Source: Phenylobacterium sp. (lineage in GTDB: Bacteria > Pseudomonadota > Alphaproteobacteria > Caulobacterales > Caulobacteraceae). Taken from it: a stretch of DNA of 64,000 bases. The translations under genes were made by a program, and so were the position numbers. Below the pieces are notes generated by a model. The model worked only from the letters and a program-made list of their open reading frames with translations. It was not told the origin of the DNA and ran no database searches. The DNA lies in assembly GCA_018001015.1 (NCBI GenBank), contig JAGNIV010000001.1, forward strand, positions 62,001 to 126,000, written 5' to 3'. Below are positions 35,801-44,427 of this stretch, one piece after another. Each line of letters opens with the position of its first letter. Within the stretch, counting starts at the first letter, position 1.

Positions 35801-36040
35801 GTTCACCCGTTCGATGCCTTGGATGCCGGCCACCTGTCGCTCGATCAGCTCAGTGATCCGCTCCTCGACGACTTCGGCCGAGGCGCCGCGATAGGTGGTG
35901 GAGACCGAGACGACGGGCGGATCGACGCTGGGCAGCTCACGCACCGACAGCGAGGCGAAGCAGGCCGCGCCCACCACGCAGAGAATGATCGCCGCCACCG
36001 CGGCGAGCACCGGGCGGCGGACCGAGATGTCGGAGAGCAT
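32807..36040 (-). CDS. RND efflux transporter permease (HAE1/AcrB-like)
   Basis: Inner-membrane proton-driven pump of about 1077 residues. It has 12 helices in the standard 1+5+1+5 order. The proton-relay acidic pair lies in GLVVDDAIVVVENIQ near residue 410. MFLPGYIGKLFVELA and GIAAKNGILIVEFANQLRD match the family. Two low-complexity inserts are present: an Ala/Gly/Ser run near residue 255 in the first periplasmic loop, and RGGGGPGGGGG near residue 690. The start is ATG 36040, one base overlapping the adaptor stop; a GTG at 36043 is an alternative. No TolC-type gene is adjacent. Confidence 0.94.
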   Translation of the reverse strand: MLSDISVRRPVLAAVAAIILCVVGAACFASLSVRELPSVDPPVVSVSTTYRGASAEVVEERITELIERQVAGIQGIERVNSSSRDGSSRISVSFSLDRDLDTAANDVRDAVSRVTSQLPDQADPPQIAKANADGAPIMFLAFSSTKLNRLQLSDYANRYLVERISTIPGVAQVNLGGSQLYSMRIWLDPQAMASRGITVDDVESALNAQNLELPAGALEAPAKDFTIRVARGYSTAQQFKELPVTSGARGASGSASVAGSAGALGTTAAADGAVSAADRGQNAYVTRLGDIARIEEAADERRRTFRSNGRDMVGIAITRQSQANDLEISKGVADQLPEINKSLPPGTKLEIAVDFTVFTKQAIQEVWITMAISLALVALVNFVFLGTWRAAIIPSVVAPICILSTFIVLAPLGFTINLLTLLALVLAIGLVVDDAIVVVENIQRRVDEGEPPVVAAQRGARQVFFAVVATTIVLISVFAPLMFLPGYIGKLFVELAVAITAAVAFSALLALSLSPMLASKLLRPAHGEGFIARRVDAGMTRLRNSYHASLDAMLGRRAASVSAVALVVVLSGLAFALFTVLPRELVPNEDRGRVDINIQGPEGAGYDYTLPAAKQVEARLEALLKDGTITRYTLGVPRFGQNQFNTGNANASLRDDAAHKISSQDLAAELNKEFAKITAIRAIASVRPSLQRGGGGPGGGGGNVDLIVVGNEYAEIERLVRPLMTAVQANPGMARPRLDYEPTSPRLLVDLDRDKAATLGVSARSVGRALETMFGSRKVTTYIKDGQEYDVILQTDRANRQNENDLANLYVRTGAGTTIPLSSVVTTHVRGDTPDRSRVDRLRAITLSVQLNPGYTVGEAVTFLQAEVAKNPGTTVKWGGTARDYLEAGGAVGLAFGMALLLVFLVLAAQFESWIHPAVIMLTVPVAVLGGLFGLLVAGSTINTYSQIGLIILVGIAAKNGILIVEFANQLRDDGLSIREAVIESASLRLRPIIMTSISAAAGALPLIFEGGAGGESRKTIGVVIFFGAIFTTLLTLFIVPVFYNLLARFTKSPLATARRIEAFEEAEQTRAANAAE

Positions 36041-37215
36041 CACGGCGCGGGACGGCGGGCGGCCCCGCCCACTCCCTGCGGCCGACCGGCGCCCACCGGC
36101 TTGACGGCCTGGTTCGGCTGGATCTTGTTGAGGCCGTCACCGACGATGCGGTCACCGGCGGCGACCCCATCCTTCAGCTCGACGAAGCCGCCCTGGCGCA
36201 CGCCGGTGACCACCGGGCGCTGCTCGGCCACCGTCTTGTCACCCTGCTTGGTCAGCACATAGACGAAGGCGTTGTCGCCCTGAACCGAAACCGCGGATTC
36301 CGGGGCCGACAGACCCTGGCGGGTCCCCTGGGACACCGCCACGCGCATCATCATGCCCGGCTTGAGGCGGCGATCCGGGTTGGGAAATTCGGCCCGCGCG
36401 GTCAGCGCGCGGGTGTTTTCGTCGATGCGGGTGTCCAGCAGGGCGATGCGGCCGGTGACCTGCTCACCCGGATAGGCGTCGACGCGGGCGGTGACCGCCT
36501 GGCCCTGGCGGACCGAGGCGATGTAGCGGTCGGGCACCTGGAAATCGACGCGGATAGCGCTGGTGTCGTCCAGGGTGACGATGGCCGAGCCCGGATTGAT
36601 CAACGAGCCCGGAGTGATGTCGGACAGGCCGACGACGCCGGCGAAGGGCGCGCGGATCAGCCGGTCGCCCTGGCGGGCCTGGGCGGCGGCGACATTGGCC
36701 TTGGCCGAGAGATAGCTGGCCTCGTACTGGTCGATCATGGCCTTGGAGGCGAAGCCCTGCTGGCCGAGCGCCTTGTAGCGGTCATAGGCGCGCTGCGCCT
36801 GGACCAGGCCGGCCTGGGCCTGAGCCAGAGCCGCGTCCTGTTCGGTGGCCTTCAACTCCACCAGCACCGCGCCCCGTCCGACCGATTGGCCCGGCGAGAA
36901 GCGCACGCGCTCGACGAGCTGGGTCGCCGCCGCGGTCAGGGTGACCGATTGGCGGCCCTTGGCCACGCCGATGACGTCAATGGTGTCGGTAAAGAGCCGG
37001 GACTGGACGACCGCCACGGCGACGTCCGCCGGGCCACCCATGCCGCCCCGACCGCCGCCGCCAGGCCGACCACCGCCGGGCCCCTGCGCCGCGGCGGCGC
37101 CGGGCGGACCACCGGGGCCCTGCTTCTTGCCCACGGTCAGCTTGTACGCCCCCGCGACCAGCATGAGGATCAGCACAAGAATCGCACTGGCGAGGAAGAA
37201 GTGGCGTCGTAACAA
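36040..37215 (-). CDS. RND efflux periplasmic adaptor (membrane fusion protein)
   Basis: A 391-residue adaptor linking the RND pump to an outer-membrane channel. The N-terminal membrane helix is near residues 5-25. It is followed by an unusual Gly/Pro-rich linker (about 30-62). The lipoyl halves (VERVRFSPGQSVGRGAVLVEL and RLIRAPFAGVVGLSDITPGSLI) flank a helical hairpin. Beta-barrel and membrane-proximal parts follow. TTG start at 37215 with GGAG upstream. Overlaps the permease start. Confidence 0.92.
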   Translation of the reverse strand: MLRRHFFLASAILVLILMLVAGAYKLTVGKKQGPGGPPGAAAAQGPGGGRPGGGGRGGMGGPADVAVAVVQSRLFTDTIDVIGVAKGRQSVTLTAAATQLVERVRFSPGQSVGRGAVLVELKATEQDAALAQAQAGLVQAQRAYDRYKALGQQGFASKAMIDQYEASYLSAKANVAAAQARQGDRLIRAPFAGVVGLSDITPGSLINPGSAIVTLDDTSAIRVDFQVPDRYIASVRQGQAVTARVDAYPGEQVTGRIALLDTRIDENTRALTARAEFPNPDRRLKPGMMMRVAVSQGTRQGLSAPESAVSVQGDNAFVYVLTKQGDKTVAEQRPVVTGVRQGGFVELKDGVAAGDRIVGDGLNKIQPNQAVKPVGAGRPQGVGGAARRPAP

Positions 37216-37411
37216 GCGGGGTGACTCCGTCGCCTCGAAAATGCGGGCGGCCAGTGGGATCTTCGTCGCGCGGTCTTATGGCCTCAAAAGAACACTCGTC
37301 CAGTGACAGAACGATGGCTTTACGTGTCTGGCCGGAAATAGGACGCAGACAGACCGCCTGATCGCCGTAATTGGCGGGGGTGAGCCCTGTAATCAACCGC
37401 TTAGCGCCAAG

Positions 37412-37438
37412 AAAAAGGGCGCCGGTCTCCCGACGCCC
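37412..37438 (-). terminator. terminator after the class II aldolase gene
   Basis: An 8-bp stem (GGGCG and CGG halves, one mismatch) with a TCTC loop is followed on the minus strand by TTTTTC. It lies about 57 bp past the aldolase stop. Confidence 0.6.
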
Positions 37439-37494
37439 AAAGACTGTTGTTCTGCGAGACCGCCCCGACGGGGACGTTTCCGGCCTGACTGGAA

Positions 37495-38265
37495 TCAGGC
37501 GTCGTAGCCCGGCAGTTCCCGGTCCAGACGGCGCAGGGCGCCCGGCCAGGCCAGCTTGCCGCCGATGCCGCGCATCACCTGGCCCTTGACCTCCAGTTGG
37601 GCGGCCTCGGGGGCGAACAGCACATTCTCGCGACCGGCAGTCAGGGCCTTGATCTGCATCTGGCAGGCGCGTTCGAGGTAGTACATGCCGGTCCAGCAGT
37701 CGGCGGCGCTTTCGCCCACCGACAGCGTGCCGTGATTGCGCAGCAACATCAGGGTCTTATTGCCGATGTCGGCGACCAGGCGCTCGCGCTCGTCGAGGTT
37801 CAGGGCGATCCCCTCATAGTCGTGGTAGGCCAGCCGGGGCAGGACGATGCAGGCGTGCTGCGACAGCGGCAGCAGACCTTCCTTCTGGGCCGCGACCGCG
37901 ACGCCGTCATCGGAGTGCAGGTGCATCACGAACTTGGCGTCTTCGCGGGCGCCATGGATCGCCGAGTGGATCGTGAAGCCCGCCGGATTGATGAAGTACG
38001 GGGTCTCCTGGAGAATCTTGCCGTCCAGGTCGATCTTCACCAGGGACGAGGCGGTCATCTCGCCGAAGTACATGCCGTACGGATTGATCAGGAAATGGTG
38101 ATCAGGCCCCGGAATGCGCGCCGAGATATGGGTGTAGATCATGTCGTCCCACCCGTAGAGCGCCACCAGGCGGTAGAGGGCGGCGAGATCGACCCGCGCC
38201 TCCCATTCCTCAGCGCTGACCTTGCCCTTGAGCGAATTTGCGCCTGCAAGCGAACCATCGGCCAT
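37495..38265 (-). CDS. class II aldolase/adducin family protein
   Basis: A 256-residue zinc-dependent class II aldolase-like protein. Metal-binding histidines appear in FVMHLHSDDG near residue 113 and LLRNHGTLSVG near residue 175. MIYTHISARIPG near residue 42 is the family entry motif. Substrate unknown; relatives cleave sugar phosphates or act as decarboxylases. ATG at 38265 chosen from alignment to the family N-terminus; the open frame extends much further upstream without support. Confidence 0.88.
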   Translation of the reverse strand: MADGSLAGANSLKGKVSAEEWEARVDLAALYRLVALYGWDDMIYTHISARIPGPDHHFLINPYGMYFGEMTASSLVKIDLDGKILQETPYFINPAGFTIHSAIHGAREDAKFVMHLHSDDGVAVAAQKEGLLPLSQHACIVLPRLAYHDYEGIALNLDERERLVADIGNKTLMLLRNHGTLSVGESAADCWTGMYYLERACQMQIKALTAGRENVLFAPEAAQLEVKGQVMRGIGGKLAWPGALRRLDRELPGYDA

Positions 38266-38376
38266 GACAGCCTCCCTCGTCTGATCGTTTGTGATCGTTG
38301 CTCTTAGGGTCGCGCCGCAAGGCCCGAGCGTCAAGCCGGGGTTGAACTGCGAACGTTCGCGGTGGAGGTTCAGGCC

Positions 38377-38988
38377 ATGGGCGCGCGCAAACTCAGCGGG
38401 GTGATCTTCGACGCCGACGGCGTGCTGCAGCATGCCGGGCCGTTCGGGACGCAGGACTGGGTGTGGAGCGCCCGGCAGCACCGCGACTTCGTCAGCGGGT
38501 TCTATCGCACCGCCGGGCCCGAGACCCTGGCCGATGTCGACGCCTTCATCGCTGCCTGTGGGACGGCCCTGGCCGAGGCTGGCTGGCCGCAGGACGCCGC
38601 GACCTACCTGGCGCGTTGGGCGGAGGGGAACGTCACCCCCGACCCGGCCATGCTGGAGGATGTGCGGCGGCTGCGAGCCGCGGGGATCGCCTGCTATCTC
38701 GGCTCCAACCAGGACGCCTTCTGGGCGGCGCACCTGGAGACCGCCCTGGGCTACGGCCAATTGCTGGATGGCCTGTTCCTCTCCTGCCGCCTGGGGGCCG
38801 CCAAGCCGCAGGCGGCCTTCTTCGAGGCGATGCTGGCGCAGATCCCCCTGCCCCGCGAGGACCTGATCTTCTTCGACGACAAGGCAGCCAATGTGGAGGC
38901 GGCCCTCGCCTGCGGCCTGGAGGCCCGGCTGTTCACCGACCGCCCCCAGTACCTGAGAGACCTGGAAGAGCTCTACGGCCTGGCCTGA
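38377..38988 (+). CDS. HAD family hydrolase
   Basis: A 203-residue haloacid-dehalogenase-like phosphatase. Motif I is IFDADGVLQ (Asp nucleophile near residue 12), motif II is YLGSNQDAF, motif III is the Lys in GAAKPQAAFF and motif IV is FFDDKAANVEAA. The cap is a short helical insert, as in subfamily I. GGAGG eight bases before the ATG at 38377 decides the start. It is divergent from the aldolase gene. Substrate unknown. Confidence 0.88.
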   Translation: MGARKLSGVIFDADGVLQHAGPFGTQDWVWSARQHRDFVSGFYRTAGPETLADVDAFIAACGTALAEAGWPQDAATYLARWAEGNVTPDPAMLEDVRRLRAAGIACYLGSNQDAFWAAHLETALGYGQLLDGLFLSCRLGAAKPQAAFFEAMLAQIPLPREDLIFFDDKAANVEAALACGLEARLFTDRPQYLRDLEELYGLA

Positions 38989-38990
38989 CG

Positions 38991-40550
38991 CTACCCCCGG
39001 CGGCCGGCGGCGTCCTTCTCCCAGTAGGCGCGGAAGAACCCGCGCGGATCGCTGACCGACTGGGTGGGATGACCGAAAACCAGGGTGTCGCGCCTGGCCA
39101 GATCGTAGGGCGCCCAGGCGGGGGTCTGGGGATTGTCCGGCCGGCCGGTCGCGGCCAGGGCGACCCATGCCGACGCAATCTCGTCGGCCAGCCGCAGGCT
39201 GTCGTCGGTGGGACCGGCCAGGGGAAACCGGATGTCGTGCATCGAATAGGCGACGTCGATCCCGTGCACGGCGCCATAGCGGCCGCCAAAGGCCGGACTG
39301 GGGCTCGCCCACAGGTAGGCCCAGGTGGGCGCGCCGCCGGCGGCGACCCGGCGCTCCAGCATGGTGGCGGCGCCCAACCGGAATGAGGTGTCCGAGTTGA
39401 TCCGCGCATTGACGAGGAAGGCCGTGGCCTGCGGGTCCTCGTCGCGATAGGCGGCCAGCAGCATGTCGGCGTCGGCGCCCACGCGGCGCTCCAGCTTCTG
39501 TCGGACCTCCTCCCACCCCATGTCGAAGTTGGTCTCGCGATAGGTCCGCTCATCCAGGGCCGTCGAGACGACAAGGGGGATGTCCCGGGACTCTTCCGGC
39601 GCGCCCGGCGCGAACGGATGGTGTGGGATGGCCTGGCCGAGAACGGGCGCGAAGGATCGCGGCGCCTCGCCCCGCGAACGGTCCTCCGCCTCCACGTCGG
39701 CCTGAGCGGCCAGCAAGGTGGAGAAGGGCACGGCCTGGAGCTCGGCGATCTGATCGGCGCGCAGGCCGAGACGGCGAAGCAGCTGATCGGCGGCCTTCGC
39801 CGCCTGATCGCGGGGCATGGCGGTCAGGCGAGATCCGCTCATCACACCGGCGCTGGAGAACAGGCCCTTGGCCACCGGCATGCCCAGGAGGTGGCTGACC
39901 TTCGCCCCGCCCCCTGATTGACCGACGATCAGGACGCGCGCCGGATCGCCGCCGAAGGCCTCGATGTTTCGCGCCACCCATTGCAACGAGGCGACCAGGT
40001 CCTGCATGCCCACCGCGCCGGAATCGGCGAACGGCCCATCCTCGCCCAGATAGAGGTAGCCCAGCGCGCTCAGGCGATGGTTCACGGTCACCACGACGCA
40101 GTCCCCAAAGCGCGCCAGCATCTCGCCATCGCCGCCGGGACTGTTGCTGGAGCCGCCATAGAAGCCGCCGCCATGGAACCGGACGATCACCGGCCTCTTG
40201 CCCGCGGGACTGGGGTCCGGCGTCCAGAGGTTCAGCACCAGGCAGTCCTCCCCCATGCCGCCGGGCTGCACGTCGTTGAGGATCAGGCCGGCATAGACAT
40301 GCCGCCGGTCCCCCGGGATCTGTGGCGCGATGTTCCCATAGTCGAGGGCGTCGCGGACGCCCGCCCAGGGTTGGACGGGCTGGGGCGCCCGAAACCGGTT
40401 GGCGCCCGAGGTGTCAGCGCCGTAGCGCAGGCCCTTGAAGACCGCGATGCGCCCGGACCTCAGCCCACGCACCTTTCCTTCCGCGGTCTCCACGACGGGA
40501 AACAGTTTGGCCTCACCGGCGGCGAGCGAAGGCTTGTTGTCGGCACTCAT
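38991..40550 (-). CDS. type B carboxylesterase
   Basis: A 519-residue alpha/beta hydrolase of the carboxylesterase B family. The oxyanion hole is in RFHGGGFYGG near residue 150. The nucleophile elbow is GQSGGG near residue 212, in place of the usual GESAGG. The His late in the protein (MHDIRFPLAGP) completes the triad. No signal peptide, so cytoplasmic. It lies 15 bp after a paralogue on the same strand. Natural substrate unknown. Confidence 0.88.
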   Translation of the reverse strand: MSADNKPSLAAGEAKLFPVVETAEGKVRGLRSGRIAVFKGLRYGADTSGANRFRAPQPVQPWAGVRDALDYGNIAPQIPGDRRHVYAGLILNDVQPGGMGEDCLVLNLWTPDPSPAGKRPVIVRFHGGGFYGGSSNSPGGDGEMLARFGDCVVVTVNHRLSALGYLYLGEDGPFADSGAVGMQDLVASLQWVARNIEAFGGDPARVLIVGQSGGGAKVSHLLGMPVAKGLFSSAGVMSGSRLTAMPRDQAAKAADQLLRRLGLRADQIAELQAVPFSTLLAAQADVEAEDRSRGEAPRSFAPVLGQAIPHHPFAPGAPEESRDIPLVVSTALDERTYRETNFDMGWEEVRQKLERRVGADADMLLAAYRDEDPQATAFLVNARINSDTSFRLGAATMLERRVAAGGAPTWAYLWASPSPAFGGRYGAVHGIDVAYSMHDIRFPLAGPTDDSLRLADEIASAWVALAATGRPDNPQTPAWAPYDLARRDTLVFGHPTQSVSDPRGFFRAYWEKDAAGRRG

Positions 40551-40565
40551 GATTTTCTCCGCGCT

Positions 40566-42152
40566 CTAACCTTGGACGGGCGCCGGCTGACGATGCAGCG
40601 TGCCTTTGAGCTGTTGGGTGGGATAGCCGTCCATCGCCAGGCGCTCCGCCCGATGGGGGTCGCTCTCGGCGCGCGAGACGGTGTCAAAGAGCATCACCGT
40701 GCGCCGGTCCAGGTCGTAGGGGCGCCACGACGGGATGGCCGCTGTGTTGGGGTCGCCGGTGCGGGCGAAGGCCAGCCAGGCCTGGCTCATCTGATAGGCC
40801 ATGGCCGCGGTCTCCTCGCTGGCTTCCCCCACCATGTGCGGGGCCTTGGAGACGTTGTCGAACATGAACGGCAGGTCCAGGGAGTGGGGGGTGATCCGCC
40901 GCCCGCCCTCCACCGGGGTGCGCCACATCAGCCGGTACGACCACACCGGCGCGGCCCCCTGGGCGGCCTTCAGCTGGGTCTGGATGAGGCTGTCACGCCA
41001 GTAGCCGCGCGCCGTGGTGATCTTGAAGAACAGCTCCGACGGCGAGGCGCCCGGGCTCTCGGCGCGGAAGGTGGCCACCACATCCGCGATGTCAGCCTGC
41101 GGCAGGTAGCCGGTCAGGCGCGAGGCGAGACCGGCCTCGTCCAGGCTGAAGGTGCTCTCATCAGCGCTGCCCACCTGGTTGGACAGCTCGGTGCGGCAGG
41201 TGCCCACCATCATCGGGATCTGGGCCGAAATGGCCGGCGCCGCCGGGTCCCAGGGGTGGGAGTCGAAGACCACGTCATCAAGGGTGGGCGAGAACCGGGA
41301 GGGGTGCTCGCGCATCAGCGCTCGGTTGGCCTTCACCAGATCCACGAAGGGCAGGTCCTGCAGCCGGCGGGCGTCGGCGCGGGCGATCCCAAGGAGGGCC
41401 AGCAGCCGGTCCAGCTGTTCGTTGGCGCGGTCGCGCGGGGTCAGGCACAGGTGCGAGCCGCTCTGGACGATGCCGCGATGGAACAGGCCCTGGGCGGCCT
41501 TGGCCGCCATGGAGATGCTGACCTTCCGGCCGCCGCCCGATTGGCCGTAGATGGTGACATTGCCCGGATCGCCGCCGAACCGGGCGATGTTGTCGCGCAC
41601 CCATTTCAGGCCGGCGACGATGTCGAGATAGCCGGCGTTGGCGGAGCCGGCGAAGTCATCCCCAAGCGCGTCCTGCAACATCAGGTGGCCGAAGACGTTC
41701 ATGCGATGGTTCAGGCTGACGCAGACTACGTCGCCCTTCGAGGCCAGGTTGACCCCGTCATAGAGGATCGACGAGCCGGAGCCGGCCTCGAAACCGCCGC
41801 CGTGCAGCCAGACCATGACCGGCCGCCGAGCCTCGTCGGCGCCCGGCGTCCAGACGTTGAGGACCAGGCAGTCCTCGCCCATCTCCGGCTTGTTGCCGGG
41901 ATAGCCGCCGTTCGACAGGGTGCTGCGGGTCTGAGGGGCGGTCTGACCGTAGAGGATGGCCTCCCGCACGCCGCTCCAGGCCTCGACGGGTTGCGGCGGG
42001 CGGAAGCGGTTGGCGCCGCCGGTGGGCGCGCCATAGGGGATGCCGCGGAAGATCGAGACGCCGCGGAACTTCTCGCCGCGCACCTTGCCTGTCGCCGTCT
42101 CCACCACGGGACCCGCGCGGACGCTGTCGTCCGCCGCCACGTCGCTACCCAT
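40566..42152 (-). CDS. type B carboxylesterase, first of a tandem pair
   Basis: A 528-residue paralogue of the preceding esterase. It shows WLHGGGFEAGSGSS near residue 118, the elbow GQSGGGRKVS near residue 200 and the late His in PHSLDLPFMFDN. GGGAG seven bases before ATG 42152 sets the start; an ATG-less extension to 42200 is possible but overlaps the operator. Divergent from an IclR regulator and probably controlled by it. The pair may process ester intermediates of one catabolic route. Confidence 0.88.
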   Translation of the reverse strand: MGSDVAADDSVRAGPVVETATGKVRGEKFRGVSIFRGIPYGAPTGGANRFRPPQPVEAWSGVREAILYGQTAPQTRSTLSNGGYPGNKPEMGEDCLVLNVWTPGADEARRPVMVWLHGGGFEAGSGSSILYDGVNLASKGDVVCVSLNHRMNVFGHLMLQDALGDDFAGSANAGYLDIVAGLKWVRDNIARFGGDPGNVTIYGQSGGGRKVSISMAAKAAQGLFHRGIVQSGSHLCLTPRDRANEQLDRLLALLGIARADARRLQDLPFVDLVKANRALMREHPSRFSPTLDDVVFDSHPWDPAAPAISAQIPMMVGTCRTELSNQVGSADESTFSLDEAGLASRLTGYLPQADIADVVATFRAESPGASPSELFFKITTARGYWRDSLIQTQLKAAQGAAPVWSYRLMWRTPVEGGRRITPHSLDLPFMFDNVSKAPHMVGEASEETAAMAYQMSQAWLAFARTGDPNTAAIPSWRPYDLDRRTVMLFDTVSRAESDPHRAERLAMDGYPTQQLKGTLHRQPAPVQG

Positions 42153-42163
42153 CGCCCGCTCCC

Positions 42164-42199
42164 GTTCCGCATCGTTCCGTACAGTGGAACGTTGTTCCA
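42164..42199. promoter_or_regulatory. IclR-type operator array between esterase and regulator
   Basis: TGGAACGTTGTTCCA (42185-42199) is a perfect 6-bp inverted repeat with three central bases. It closely resembles the E. coli IclR consensus TGGAAAT-N-ATTTCCA. Extra GTTCC half-sites lie at 42164 and 42174, and 42174 also pairs with GGAAC at 42186. The array overlaps the predicted -35 of the regulator gene. Confidence 0.65.
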
Positions 42200-42228
42200 T
42201 TGACAGAATGGTCGGCCCCAGGGCAGAT
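42200..42228 (+). promoter_or_regulatory. possible promoter of iclR-type operon
   Basis: TTGACA (42200-42205) is a perfect -35, touching the operator. GCAGAT 17 bases on is a weak -10. This layout suits autorepression. Confidence 0.4.
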
Positions 42229-42254
42229 CATGTCAACCGAGGGAGACACACATC

Positions 42255-43013
42255 ATGACGGCGGAGCCCGCCTCGCCGACCGAGGGCGTCGTGCCGCGCA
42301 CCTTCGCGGTGCTGGAGGCCCTGACCCGCTCGCCAGAGCCCCTGCGGCTTTCGGCCCTGACGCTCCGCCTGGGCCTGCGGAAGAGCACGGTCCATCGCAT
42401 CCTCGCGGGGCTGATCGGCCTCGGCTACGTTCAGCAGAACGCCGAGACGGGCTGCTATTCCGCCACCCTGAAGCTCTGGGAACTCGGCGCCGACGTCATC
42501 ACCGGGCACCCGATCAAGCGGGCCGCCTCGGGCTTCCTGCAGGAACTTCAGCGGGTCACCGGCGAAACCGTCAGCCTGGTGATCCGGGCCGGCGACGACG
42601 TGCTCTACCTCGACAAGATGATCTCCCCGCGCCCCATCCGCTTCACCACCCGCATCGGCAGCCGGGTCCCCGCGCCGCTGACGGCGGGGGGCAAGGCGAT
42701 CCTGGCCCACGCCGCCGACGCCCAGGCGGTTCTGGAGCGGACCGCCGCCGGCCTGCGCGACAAGCGCCGCCTGGACGTCGCGGCGGTCAGCGCCGAACTG
42801 GAGCAGGTGCGGGAGCGGGGCTACGCCATGGCCAGCTACCAGCCGGGCGTCGTGGGTTTCGCCGCCCCGATCATGACCCGCGAGTCGGAAGCGGCCGCGG
42901 CGATCTCGGTCTCCGCGCCCGCCGAACGGGTGGACGAGAAAGGACGCGCCAAGATCATCGAGCACCTGCTCTCCACCTGCGCCAGCATGGCCGAACAGGT
43001 CGGACGGCTGTGA
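42255..43013 (+). CDS. IclR family transcriptional regulator
   Basis: A 252-residue regulator. The N-terminal winged helix has LRLSALTLRLGLRKSTVHRILAGLIGLGYVQQ near residue 30. The C-terminal effector domain (about 80-245) includes SRVPAPLTAGGKAILAHA and GVVGFAAPIM. GGGAG precedes the ATG. It leads an operon with MmgE/PrpD and an alpha/beta hydrolase and faces two esterases. The effector is presumably a metabolite of that route. Confidence 0.92.
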   Translation: MTAEPASPTEGVVPRTFAVLEALTRSPEPLRLSALTLRLGLRKSTVHRILAGLIGLGYVQQNAETGCYSATLKLWELGADVITGHPIKRAASGFLQELQRVTGETVSLVIRAGDDVLYLDKMISPRPIRFTTRIGSRVPAPLTAGGKAILAHAADAQAVLERTAAGLRDKRRLDVAAVSAELEQVRERGYAMASYQPGVVGFAAPIMTRESEAAAAISVSAPAERVDEKGRAKIIEHLLSTCASMAEQVGRL

Positions 43014-44389
43014 GCGCCCTCCAGGTCGGGCCGGCGCTCAGCGCCTATATCGCCCGCAGTCAGACGGCGGTGATCCCGGAGCGTTTCCGAAGCCTCGGAC
43101 GGCTGCACATCCTCGACACCCTGGCCTCCATTGTCGCCTGCCGCGACCTGGACCCGGCGCGCCTGGCCCGCGACTTCGCCATCGCCCAGTCGGGCGACGC
43201 CCGGCGCAGCGCGGCGACGATCCTGGGCACGACCGCGACCGCGGCCCTCGGCGACGCAGCCTTCGCCAGCGCCATGGCCGCCCACGGGGCGGAGATCAAC
43301 GACTTCATCCCCTCGGCCTTCGTGCAGCCCGGCCCCGCCGTGGTCAGCGTCGCCCTGGCCCTGGCCGAGCAGCGAGGTCTCTCCGGAGAGGCGGTGCTGC
43401 GGGCCGTGATCACCGGCTACGAGCTGGCTGGCCGGATCCCCAAGGCGCTGGGGGTCGGCAACCTGCGCCGCGCCGGTATCGCCAATCACGGGATCGGGCC
43501 GGTGTTCGGCGCGGGCGCGGCGGCGGCCTCGATCCTGGGACTGGCGGAGGACCGCATCCCCGACCTGATCACCTATTGCGCCCAGCAGGCCGGCGGGTCC
43601 TGGCAATGGCTGCTGGACGTCGAGCATGTGGAGAAGTCCTTCGTCTTCGCCGGGATGGGCGCGCGCGCCGGGCTCAACGCCGCGCTGATGGCCGAGGCCG
43701 GGTTCACCGGGGTCCGCGACAGCCTGGACCATCCGGAAGGCTGGATGGCCTCGAAGATCTTCACCGGCGGGGACGCCGACCGGGCGGGCCTGATCGAAGG
43801 GCTGGGGGAGCGGACCGAGCTGATCCACACCGCCTACAAGCGCTATCCGGTCGGCGGGCCGACCCAGCCGGCGGTGCAGGGCCTGCTGGAGCTGTTGCCC
43901 GATCTCGACGCCCCGGCGGTGGACAGCGTGCGCATCGAGATGCCGGGGCGCTGGCAGGCGTTCCGAGACGCCGCCATGCCGGCCCTGAACCTGCGCTACC
44001 TGACCGCCATCATGCTGATCGACCGCAGGCTCGACTTCGTCTCGGCCCAGTCCCTGGAGCGGATGGCGAGCGACCCCGTCGTCCATGACCTGATGGCCCG
44101 GGTGGACGTGGTCCACGACCCGGCCCAGGAGACGCCGCCCGGCCAGCCGCGCACGGAATCGGCCCGGATCATCGTGACCCTGAAGGACGGCGTGGTGCGG
44201 GAGATCTACGTCCCCCATGTCGTCGGCTTCCCGTCCCATCCGATGTCCGCGAACGAGGTCGAGGCCAAGGCGCTGGAGCTTATGGCGCCCGCCCTGGGCG
44301 CCGCGCGGGCCAAAGAGGTGGTGCGCGCCGTCGCCGACATCGAGACCCTGCCGCGGGCCGGCGTGCTGGCCCAACTGATCGCAACCTGA
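43010..44389 (+). CDS. MmgE/PrpD family protein
   Basis: A 459-residue protein of the 2-methylcitrate dehydratase-like MmgE/PrpD family. The N-terminal helical domain has LHILDTLASIVACR near residue 30 and HGAEINDFIPSAF near residue 93. The lid/C-terminal domain begins after HTAYKRYPVGGPTQPA near residue 280. GTG start overlapping the IclR stop (GTGA). Family members dehydrate hydroxy acids; many are uncharacterised. No prpC or prpB is nearby, so a plain methylcitrate role is unlikely. Confidence 0.88.
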   Translation: MSALQVGPALSAYIARSQTAVIPERFRSLGRLHILDTLASIVACRDLDPARLARDFAIAQSGDARRSAATILGTTATAALGDAAFASAMAAHGAEINDFIPSAFVQPGPAVVSVALALAEQRGLSGEAVLRAVITGYELAGRIPKALGVGNLRRAGIANHGIGPVFGAGAAAASILGLAEDRIPDLITYCAQQAGGSWQWLLDVEHVEKSFVFAGMGARAGLNAALMAEAGFTGVRDSLDHPEGWMASKIFTGGDADRAGLIEGLGERTELIHTAYKRYPVGGPTQPAVQGLLELLPDLDAPAVDSVRIEMPGRWQAFRDAAMPALNLRYLTAIMLIDRRLDFVSAQSLERMASDPVVHDLMARVDVVHDPAQETPPGQPRTESARIIVTLKDGVVREIYVPHVVGFPSHPMSANEVEAKALELMAPALGAARAKEVVRAVADIETLPRAGVLAQLIAT

Positions 44390-44427
44390 GGCCCGCAACG
44401 ACGGCCGCCTGCTTTGAGGAAAACACC

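Noticed and set aside
39918-42203. 761-codon plus-strand frame
   Set aside because: Antisense to both carboxylesterase genes and to their divergent promoter; no recognisable domain.
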